This document shows, in pieces, positions 46,331 to 55,800 of a stretch of DNA of 56,547 nt. This DNA is from Nemertoderma westbladi (taxonomy: Eukaryota > Xenacoelomorpha > Nemertodermatida > Nemertodermatidae), in assembly GCA_032718475.1 (NCBI GenBank), contig JAUCBJ010005009.1:1-56547 (forward strand). The letters are read 5' to 3'. Both the position numbers and the translations under genes were made by a program. Positions within the stretch are counted from its first letter, which is position 1, and each line of letters starts with the position of its first letter. The notes beneath the pieces are model-generated. The model searched no databases and had not been told where the DNA came from. It saw nothing but the letters and a program-made list of their open reading frames with translations.

Positions 46331-46584
46331 TAAATATGGATTGGTTTGATCCGCCGGAGTCAAATCTCCTGTTGGTTTCTACAAAAGACAAATTAGAAAG
46401 ATGTGTCTTTTGGAGGAAGCAACCTGACTTCATCACTTTTTCAGAACCACTTATCTGCGACGTATTCTACTTAAATTTTACATGGTCATGGTTACTTGAC
46501 CACATACATTGTGACCCGCATATTTCTGAGATTTTTAGTTTAATTTGTTTCGATTATATCAAATAATTACCTATATATCCCTGA

Positions 46585-46857
46585 ATTGTTTATATGTTTT
46601 TAACATCCATGAAATTGTATAAATTATTAAGTAATTTAAACAGGACTTATGATGATCCAACTCTATAGCAGAATAGAGCGGAAAAAATGAACTTGCCACC
46701 AGCGGGGATCAAACCCGCGTCTCCCCATAAACGTTCATGTATGCTAACCATTTTCCCATCATTTTTTCCGCTCCATTGCTATGGAGTTGGATCATGTCAT
46801 GTTTAAATTACTTAAAAATTTATACAATCTCATGGATGTTAAAAACATATAAACAAT
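46585..46857 (-). mobile_element. Fold-back element with tRNA-like core, copy 2
   Basis: Arms of about 100 bp: ATTGTTTATATGTTTTTAAC then ATCCATGA at the left edge, and its inverse ending TATAAACAAT at 46857. The arms continue through GATCCAACTCTATAGC and GAGCGGAAAAAATGA. Between them, on the minus strand, is the tRNA-like core GGTTAGCATACATGAACGTT, then GACGCGGGTTTGATCCCCGC (B-box with one change) and a T6 run. The 5' acceptor and A-box have been replaced by TGATGGGAAAATGG. It is in opposite orientation to copy 1 and 20 kb away. Confidence 0.85.
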
Positions 46858-47935
46858 AAGATTTGTTTGCCGTACAGGTCATAACTGCTAATGTATTAGG
46901 ATACAGATTAAATCCATCCGTTACGGCGGACACTATGTTAAGACACTAATGTGGATGCTACAGTTGTCGATCCTCTAGCACCAAGTCACCTTAAAACAAC
47001 TCAAACTATCAGTGGAGGCATTGGCAAGGAGCAGGGAATCTGTGAAAGATCAGAAATATGAAGATCTTGTAAACCGAAGATTCCTTTTCCACCCGGTTGC
47101 TTTTAAAAGTTTTAGTCAATCATTGCATTTCTTTTTCATCCTAGTCTACTGAGTATTACTACAAATATTATTTTGAAGCAAACTGATCTGAAATATCATT
47201 AATATCAATATCATTATTAAAGCCGTCAACATTAAAACTATAGCTATTTTAATGATTTATTCTTCGTTTAATCATTACTTAATATATTATATATATTACA
47301 ACTGAAATCTTACAGACCATTATGAAATGGGACCCCACCGTCCCAAAGGTAAAGGGAAATGCGAGTCCGACTCATCGCCAGTATCACCCTGATCATCGAT
47401 ATATTGACATATGTCAATAGTTCGGATGAACCCTGCCAACAGGGAAGTGCGAGTCCAACTCATCGCTAGTAATACCCTGATCATCGATATATCGACCTTG
47501 CTCAATAGACCTGATAAACCACACCAACAGGGAAATGCGAGTCCGACTCATCGCCAGTATCACCCAGATCATCGATATATCATGGCTGCCATTAACATTC
47601 CTGATCCCATCCATCCCATGCTCTCTGGCGCCAAGCTGTTTTGTTTCTCCATGCAGGGGGGTGATTGGGTGATTACCAAGAAGGAATGGACAGATTCGTA
47701 TGGGAACATCTAACATAAACTTAAAAATGTTTATTTAATAAATTGTTATAACATGGAAAGCAGTCAATAATGATGAAACTTAATTATAATCAAAAATAAT
47801 TATTGCAATATTTTTAAAAAAATTTAGTTAAAAGTGTTTATTGATTAGCAACAGAGTGAGTAGTCCAAACGATTCTCTTAAAATGTAAATATCATTAATT
47901 TTAATAATTTCTTGTTGTTTCTTTTAATTTTCCAG
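46858..47935. other. End of intron 4; an 88-bp tandem repeat
   Basis: At 47352-47580 a unit of 88 bp (GCGAGTCCGACTCATCGCCA ... GATCATCGATATAT) occurs about 2.6 times, with GCGAGTCC starts at 47361, 47449 and 47537. Frames of about 100 codons on both strands are by-products. Otherwise AT-rich. Confidence 0.7.
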
Positions 47936-48099
47936 TCGCTTGAACATGTGAATTTAAGCAGCAGTTCCAGCGAACATCTGTCCTTCTGTCGTCCGGAACA
48001 TTATATAGACATTAGTCGCCATGGCAGTGAGGTACACGATAAACAGCTGCTTGAGTTGAGCCGCAATCGTAAAAGATTGGCTCTACACCGAGAACGAAG
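47936..48099 (+). CDS. Aminergic GPCR, exon 5: distal third intracellular loop
   Basis: Acceptor TTTTCCAG and donor GTAAAT enclose 54 codons plus two bases (phase 2), following phase-0 exon 4. The peptide is Ser-rich at first (NLSSSSSEH), then ends in a basic, helix-prone run (LSRNRKRLALHRERR). That is what normally precedes TM6 in aminergic receptors, where the base of TM6 carries Arg/Lys next to the G-protein contact. The loop therefore totals about 160 residues, long like alpha-2, muscarinic or D2-type receptors. I found no TM6 (F-x-x-C-W-x-P) or NPxxY coding segment in the remaining 8.4 kb on this strand, so the last exon or exons lie outside the window. Confidence 0.8.
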
Positions 48100-48269
48100 G
48101 TAAATAAAAGGCCTGCATGTATACCGACACACTTAATGTACCGGTATACGTACATATGTACTTACTGTACTAGATTGCATGTATATAAAAGTTTATGACA
48201 TACCGTACTCAAATAAATCCAGAACTATCTGTCCATCCCTTTTACAGCTACCATAAACCGTTCATTCCA

Positions 48270-48720
48270 GATTATCTAAGGGTTTAAGGGTTAGCATGTC
48301 CCGGCTACGTACGGTTAATGGTCCACAAGCTGAAAGTTGAATCTGGTCGTTTGAGCCGTATACCAGCTGACCAAAGAGTATGCGCATGTGACAATATATC
48401 GATCCAAAATGAACCGCACGTCTTGATCACCTGTCCTGAAAGTCTCCGACATAACTACCCATCCCTAGATTTTTCAAGCATGATAAATTTCTCTCAGGTT
48501 AAGGACCTAAAGAGCTTATGCAATTATATTTCAGATTTATTGAAGCTATTCGAATAGCAGTTTTTAGATATTAATAATGTATATTTTTCCTTCTATTTTG
48601 TTAATGGTTATTCGTCTGTAGAATCCCTTGTATCGAAGCACCTACTGTATAAATATATTATATTGAATTCAATCATAGGCTGGACGGGCTGTATAACCGT
48701 TCCACTACTACTACTACTAT
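48270..48720 (+). pseudogene. LINE C-terminal fragment (Cys-rich end)
   Basis: The frame 48318-48557 reads VESGRLSRIPADQRVCACDN, then QNEPHVLITCPESLRHNYPS and LCNYISDLLKLFE. The R-x-P-x-x-x-R-x-C-x-C ... E-x-H-x-L-x-x-C-P pattern is the zinc-knuckle-like end of many LINE ORF2 proteins. It is followed by an A/T-rich stretch and an ACTACTACTACTACT tract at about 48705-48720 that may be its tail. Confidence 0.75.
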
Positions 48721-48939
48721 GGACTACTTGCTCTTACAGTAGGTGAGGTTAAATCTTACAAAGCGTCAGTCTTAAAAACTTCAGTCTACAAAACTTCAGT
48801 CTTAAAGAAAGTCATGGGTTGTCCACCTGACGTAGCATTCTTCTACTATCCAGAGATTTTCTGTCCTCAACAATTCAAACTAACTCGCGAAAATAAACAT
48901 GGAAGACAACCCATGACTTTCATTATTGGTGTTTAATTG

Positions 48940-49130
48940 TTGGCCAACAAAAAGTTATAATGACTTTCATGAGACGCTTCTTTGCGGACACTGGACTTGA
49001 AGATGCGGATAATCTCGCAAAATCATGGGGGATAGTGAGTTGCGACGGTGCAATTTTGTTAATAAGCCTTGATAGCATTCCTAATGCACGCTGCATTGGG
49101 CTTGCCAATTGTGGATAACATTGTAATGGC
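48940..49130 (+). mobile_element. 3'-end fragment of the 15040-16880 LINE family
   Basis: Reads KVIMTFMRRFFADTGLEDAD, then NLAKSWG, matching QPMTFLRRILKDTGLEDADD at 15130-15230 (opposite strand there). It ends in GCACGCTGCATTGGGC, a diverged form of the shared 3' end. Confidence 0.7.
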
Positions 49131-51539
49131 CACATATTTATGTTAAGCATCTCAATGTGCAGCTTCAATGCTTCCGGTCGATTATAGATAGATAGACCCA
49201 TTGTTAGTTACCACTTGTACGTACATTCAATATAATCCGTCTTTTCTTCCATTTTATGTCGAAACATTATTGATTTATTCTCAGAATAACTATTTCTTTT
49301 ACAAAAAGAAAGTAACATTTCATTGTCAGACTTTATCATTCTCTTTACTGTAAACTTAAACATTATTAAATATTATTATTCTTCATTATTTTACAAACTC
49401 TAATCATTCAGCCGTCACTACTAGAAATAGCAACTCTTGGGTGTTTATATTAATATTAATTACTATTAATTTTAGTTATGTACAGGATTATTTGCCAATT
49501 AATTTAATCATAAAATATAATTAGAAGACCGTCAGGGCTTCTTGCTGTCAAAAAAACGTCTGTGTGTTATTCTGTATGTATGTTTGTGCACATTGATATT
49601 GGCTTGGAAGGGAAAGAAGTGCTCTACTTCGTGGCCAACTATACAAAGAAATGTATCGATTATTTGGGTTCTTATTTGGGTTATTAATTATTTAAGCGGG
49701 TAAAATTAAGTTCTTGCTGTATAAAAATAGCACAGGTCGATTCGCCGTGTCCCATTCTCACAAAGTTTTTATTATATTCGAGTGTTTAATATAAAGATGT
49801 ATGATTATTTATTGATTGAAAATAAAATAGTGTATAAATATGTAATATTCCCTCACGCAGCCTGAACTTTGCCTATGGTAGCGAATAGGGAAGGATTTTC
49901 TCTGTATCATAGCAACGTTGTATAATTATTTAACTCTGGCTAGCTGGGAAGACAGGTAGCAAGCTGGTCGGAGTGTTGAGTGTGTCTCAGTAAATCCAAT
50001 GGTTGGGGTGGGTTGTCTATTGAGAACTCCGAACTGGTCATGGCATTAATTCTGCTTTCTCCAAGGCTGCATGGAGGGTGGGAGGGGTTTACATATTGAT
50101 TGCGATTGATATTTGATTGGGGATTAGATTATCATTTAGTTTTTCGGTTTTGTTGTCTTATAGACGGTCCTCTTATAGCCAGCTTGATGGCTTTCTAGTA
50201 CAATATACACCCACTGTATAAACATCATTAAATGATTACATTCACATTTACAAAGCCGATGATGACTAAAATTCTTTCTTAGGAATTTCTGCTCTTATAT
50301 ATCTTTCTCTTTGAGTTGACGTGTCTTGCTTTTTTAATGACATACTCCTTTGTCTATAGGGAGAACAACAAAGGTAGTTTTTAGGTTTAATTTAAACGTC
50401 AAGCAATCCATTAATCCATTGATCTTCTTGAATTGGGTCTCAAAGGACCCACATTTACTATCCGATCACATCCCTTGCGATTGTTTTATACAAACTATAA
50501 AGAATCCCTTGGTGGCACTAATAGCATGGAAATAAAATGTCAAAGCTATTATTCTTCCCGGAAATATAATAGACAGCAGATAACTGCCGTTTTTCAGCTG
50601 AATTTCGCGTAGGAGTATATAGTAAATGTTTTGTGTGATTTTAGTAGGAAATAAATATCCTACTGATACGATACCCAGCTGGTATCATTGAGGAGTTTGA
50701 TTGTATATGATTCATTTACAGGTGAAGGTATATTGTAATTCATCACAGGATCCTATGTCCCACTTTTATGACACACGTCACACGTCACACATTTCTACAG
50801 TGTAGATGATAATGTAAAGTGAACTTATTGATTGAATTTGGCTTTAAGTTGAATTTAATAAACCCTTTGCATTAGTGGAATGGTTTTTTAATATAATTAG
50901 ATACAACCAGGAATTTAAAAGTGATAACGATGCAAATATATGTCAATTAAATTATCAATGGAAAATTCTCAATGATGCCAGTTGGGCATTAGTCGGATTC
51001 ATGATTAATGATCCAAATTAACCGAAATTTTTTCTACTTCCCTGCAAAATACAATGCAATATCTGGCGCTTCTTTGTATCCAAAAAATAAAATAGGTTTT
51101 TTTTTGGTAAATATGGAATTTATTTTGATTGAACTTCTTCCAATAATCTTTTTTCATAGTAGAAGTTTGTTAAATATCTAATTAATAAGTTTATTGTTTT
51201 GGTTACATTGTTGCACCAGTTAGAATCTTATATTATTTACATAATAGTTTATTGAAAATGTATAGCACATAGAAATACCACTCAACTTAATACTCATCTT
51301 AAAAGTAAATCAACAACTGAGTTAGACAATATAATTGCAGTAGCTGCCTTGTTAGCTGTGTGCATAAATGCACTATAATAATACACGTTGCATTGTTACA
51401 GACATAGTGTTAGTGGGAAGAATGACAGATATAAAATGTGTTTTAATTGGATATCAATAAGCAGAAAGTCACGAAGCGGAAGTTTAATAAAGATATAGCG
51501 AAGCTGCGACACTTTCTAGCTTTTATTTTTTCTCTGTAT
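49131..51539. other. Downstream of exon 5; nothing recognised except a weak endonuclease-like scrap
   Basis: AT-rich. At 50390-50480 the plus strand reads LNWVSKDPHLLSDHIPCD, which resembles the S-D-H-x-P end of a LINE endonuclease, but it stands alone. No TM6/TM7-like coding exon was found. Confidence 0.4.
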
Positions 51540-52210
51540 TCTATATACCGATATAATTTGTCCGTGAGAAACAACTGTTCCTCGTGTGGAGGAACTCTGG
51601 TGTTATGTTCTCCACAGACTGTCATTTCGTGCTAAATATCAATCTAAGCTCGTATTGTGTAAGTGTAAGAAGTCAGAAACTCAACTGCGGACAGATCGAC
51701 TTACAGAGTCCTTATCCTCCAGCTCCAACAATAACTCTACTTTAACAGCTTCTGGAAGGAAGTTATATCGTAACTATTATAATAAACTAATAGTAAAATA
51801 TCAAATCCAGCTGATCTCGAATCTGTGAATGTTTATCTTAATGAAAACAAATTCGATCTTGGAATGCTTGTTCCCCCGTCCGATGTTGCTCGCTCAGGCC
51901 AATAATAGTCTGAAACCCAATAAGGCTAGTCCGAGCATTATATATATGCCCCGAGTCGTCTCACTATACGTTTTTACCTATTAATTTTATACATTCATAT
52001 TTATTGCCTGTTGTTAAAGACATCAGCGAATCTGCATCTGTTTCGAGTAACTGTACAGGCCTATTAATTGCTCTGTCGAATATTATGTTAAAGACTTTTG
52101 AGTCTATTATTTTGAGTAGGATTGAATCTCACATAAACTGCGAACTGAAGTTTGTATTTATGCTATTAAAGAAATAACAAATTACTACTTAAAGGATGGA
52201 TCTAATGTAT

Positions 52211-54640
52211 TTACACTATAACCCTTAACCCTATTAGTACCGGGCTATAAAATGTTGTACAAATACCGGGGGGGGGGTCATATTGACCCCCCCCCCCCCC
52301 CCCCCTCTAAAATCTACAAATATTTACGAAAACGTCTGATTTTTTGTTTGTACGTAGCTATCACTTGTCTGGATCCGACCGAAAAAAAAAATTTTCGAAA
52401 ACATGTACTGGGGTGGTTATATTGCAGCACCAAAATTACAAGTAGTGCACAATTTTCACAAAATTTGAAAGTTACATTTTCGGCTAATTATTTTTCAATA
52501 CAGGTTTTCTGTGGTGCAAAATACATTGGAAAATATTTAAAAATGATATGATTACTATAAATGGCTGTTTAGTCCTATCTGCGTAGGAAAAAAATGAAAA
52601 AAACAAGTAACCAGCACATTTCAGTTAGAACACAAAATTTTTAATTCACTTATACGATGCTATAAATTCACATTTTCAGGTTTTCGAGGGCGCTGATTCT
52701 AATAGAATACATTTCTAATATGCCAGATCATTGCTACTTGTATTTTTCGGCGTAATTTGGCAAATTTTGGTGCTAGCACCAAATTTCGTACCCATCACCA
52801 AAAAGTACAAGTTTGCGATGTCCAGTGCTGTTTTTATTGATTCCATCGGATTCAGGACCCTCATAAACCCGTATAACGCAAGAAACAAGGTGATACTATC
52901 TACTTATCAATTTGCATATTTTCCAAAATTTGGTGCTGGCACAACAATTTTCACCCACCGGTGAAAAATACAAGTTTGAGAACTCTTATGAAATTTTCAC
53001 TGATTCCATTGAATTCAGAACCATCACAAACCCGTATAACGCAAGAAACAAGGTGACACAATCAATTGATATATTTGATGGTTTTCAAAATTTGGTGCTA
53101 GCACCACATTTTGCACCCACATCCGAAAAATACAAGTTTGAGATGTCTAGTTCGATAATTATATTTTCCATTGAATTCAGAACAGCCATAAACCTCTAAA
53201 ACGCAAGAAATAAATTGTCACAAGCAATTTTATCTATTGAATGGATTTTCAAAATTTCGTGCTAGCACCAAAATTTGCACACGGCACCGAAAAATACAAG
53301 TTTGATACGCTTGGTGCAACTCGTATATATTTCATCGAATCCAGAACCCCAAAAAACCCCAATTGCGTAAAAAACAAGTTTCAAACAATCAATTTACAAA
53401 ATTGACTTATTTCAAAATTTGGTGCTGGCACCAAAATTTGGCACCCACCGAAAAAAAGAAGTTTGAAATTTCTAAATCAATTTATATGAATTCCATCCAC
53501 TTTCTAACACCAAAAAGCCGGTGTAAATCAAAAATAGAGATGTTACAATTCATATTTAATGAAATGTAATTTTCAAAAAACGTCTCAAAAAAGTGCCAAA
53601 AGTAGGGTTAAAAAATGGTGCTATAACTCGAAAAGTACCCAATATTTTTGAAAACGGTTTTCACTACTACGAAGACAATAGATTTTTAGGAAAAGTCATA
53701 AAATTTCAGATTCCCAACTGCGTTTGTTTCAGAATTATAATAAAAAAACCACGGGGGGGTCATATTGACCCCCCCCCCGGGTTTAATAGGGTTAATACAA
53801 CAACCATTTTTAGGGGGTCGTACCCCCCCCCCTAATTTTTTTCAAATTTCAATAAAATGCTACAAAATTTAGTATGATGATGGAACGACACCTTTTCTTA
53901 CTGGTGGCCTGGCCGGATTTTTCAATTTCTCAGTTAACAAGCCCTTAAAAAATGTCTATTTAGCAAAGTTTAACCACCTCCGTAGATTTTATTTTACGTC
54001 TTTGAAATGTAATCAGATAACATTAGAACCGCCTTCGTCTGTAGATTCCGAATCTGAAAACCGCTTTAAATTTAACCAAAAATTGGTAAAGATATTATCA
54101 AATTACTAATGTATTAATTTAGAGAACGTAAATCGCTATAATTCTGATGTTTTGTTGTCTTTATTCTAGAATATTAATTATTATTTAGCTGAGCGTTTAA
54201 AACTCTCCATCTTGTTTTTTCATTACTCATAATTAATATTCTAGAATTGAGTAAAGAAAACAATAGATTTACATCACAAAATTTACACCTTAGTATTTTG
54301 ATAATATCTCCGGAAGTTCTCGGTGAAATGTACAACGGGTTTCAGATTCGGAATCTGCAGATGAAGGCGGATCTAATGATATCTAGATTTCATTACAAAG
54401 ACGAAAAATAAAGTCTACGGAGGTGGTTAAACATTGCTAAATATACATTTTTTAAGGGCTTGTTGTATGGAAATAACTGAGAAATTGAAAAATCCGGCCA
54501 GGCCACCAGTAAGAAAAGGTGTCGATCTATCATCATACCAAATTTCGTAGTATTTTATTGAAATTTGAAAAAAATTAGAGAGGGGGGGGGGGGGGTCTCC
54601 GGCCCCCAAAAAATGGTTGTTGTATTAAGGGCTATGGTGT
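52211..54640. mobile_element. Fold-back element with about 400-bp arms, itself split by a piggyBac-like copy
   Basis: The arms are 53796-54210 and about 54215-54625: TACAACAACCATTTTT at the left, AAAAATGGTTGTTGTA at the right, with matching blocks such as AACCACCTCCGTAGA and CCGGCCAGGCCACCAGTAAG. Outermost, TACACTATAACCC at 52212-52224 is mirrored by GGGCTATGGTGTA at 54629-54641. The left outermost piece is separated from the rest of its arm by the 1571-bp element at 52225-53795. TGTAT at 52206-52210 and 54638-54642 may be the target duplication. G and C runs lie near both ends. No coding capacity. Confidence 0.85.
52225..53795 (+). mobile_element. PiggyBac-like non-autonomous element, copy 2 (1571 bp with TTAA)
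   Basis: TTAA at 52225-52228 and 53792-53795, with ends CCCTATTAGTACC / GGTTTAATAGGG-like. It matches the reverse complement of 37249-38821 along its whole length with few differences. The conserved palindrome of the five internal units starts at 52771, 52934, 53096, 53260 and 53423, a period of 162-164 bp. It lies in a TTAA of the surrounding fold-back element, which shows that it came later. Confidence 0.88.
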
Positions 54641-55228
54641 ATATCTTTTCTCGATGCCAGTAAGGCATTTGATCCCGTGGAACATTCTGTGCTTTTTTTT
54701 TCTTTTTTTTTATTATAACTTTTAAGAAGTTAATTAATAGGAAAGTTCCTCTTTATATAGTCGTGTGCTTAATTAAGTATTGGTACGATCACCTAGCCAT
54801 GCAAGTTATTTGGGATGGTTCTCTCTCACCCATCTTCGACTGCACGAACGGTGTAAGTTAGGGGAGCGTCCTCGCGCCATACCTCTTTAGTTTGTACATT
54901 GATGATCTTTAGCGTTACTTTATCGAACTCTAATATTGGTGCAAATTTAGGATATACCTGTGTTAATCACAGAATTTATGCTGACGATATCAGCTATTCA
55001 GCATACTTTCAACTTCTCCAGCATTACGTAAATCTCCGACATACCTATTTTACTTAATGACATCCCGTTTGAACGTGTTTCTAAGTGTTTCTGTTACTAA
55101 TTATATTTCGGAGGATTTTTGTGAAGATCTTGATATTAACAATCAAACTAGATGTTTTTCGAGCATAGACGCTACGCCGTCAACCAACAGGCAACAACCA
55201 CTGCCGACATTAGCAAATATGAAAATGT

Positions 55229-55330
55229 AAGCTGAGTTCGTGACCCTCGTTTATTGTTTTGGTCAGGATAACCCTCCAATGTAACTTGTTCCTTTCCCTC
55301 AATTAATAAATAATGTTAATTAGCTTTAAT
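55229..55330. mobile_element. Fragment of the G/C-run MITE family, copy 4
   Basis: TTTATTGTTTTGGTCAGGAT, then CCAATGTAACTTGTTCCTTT, parallels 322-385 of copy 1 (TTTATTGTTTTGGTCAAACT, CCACTGTAACCTGCACCTTT). Both ends are missing. It lies between RT pieces of the surrounding LINE. Confidence 0.5.
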
Positions 55331-55800
55331 AATGGTTGTCAGCGTTTGTTATTGGTAGTCGCTGGATGACGTAGCGTTTACAGCCATGTTTTTATGCGAG
55401 AGATAATATGCTTATTCGTAATTTTAGCGTTTATTCAGTTATCAGTAAAAATTATTCGTAGTTTTTGTTACAACTTTTATTGTAATACGCTTTGGGCTGA
55501 TAAATATTTTACTAAATACTCTTTGAATCGTTTGCATACATTAATACTGTTAAGCGTCTATTCAACTTTAAATATGACGATAGTACAAGTGGAATGATCA
55601 CTTCATTGTGCTTGAACTCTTTCATTCATAAAAGACGTTTCTCCCTTGCCAGTCTTTTTAATATGATTTTTACCAGCTCAAATATTTTAATATATTCAAT
55701 TTTTAATACGTGTCTCGAGTCTTCAACTATTTATGACACTTTTGTTTCACTAACGTCTAAATTTTGCATTTATATTCATATTATTAAATAATATCAGTTG

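Larger units (their letters stand above)
51540..55800 (+). mobile_element. LINE, plus strand, interrupted by a fold-back element at 52211-54640
   Basis: Left part 51540-52210: linker peptides CKKSETQLRTDRLTESLSSS and the RT start, SNIMLKTFESIILSRIESHI, then LKDGSNV. After the insertion, the right part 54643-55800 reads FLDASKAFDPVEHSVLF, VPLYIVVCLIKYWYD, VIWDGSLSPIFDCTNGV, VLAPYLFSLYIDDL and YADDISY (about 54976), followed by C-terminal pieces to about 55790. Joining left and right gives normal RT order, so the insertion split one element. Stops and shifts are frequent. Confidence 0.8.

Noticed and set aside
46336-46566. 76-codon frame after the BEL/Pao relic as a gene
   Set aside because: No recognisable domain; it may include the last shreds of pol but nothing supports a separate gene.
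52731-53569. Real protein genes in the 163-bp units (95- and 68-codon frames in both copies)
   Set aside because: Unit spacing of 162-164 bp breaks the frame between units. Equal frames in both copies only reflect recent copying.
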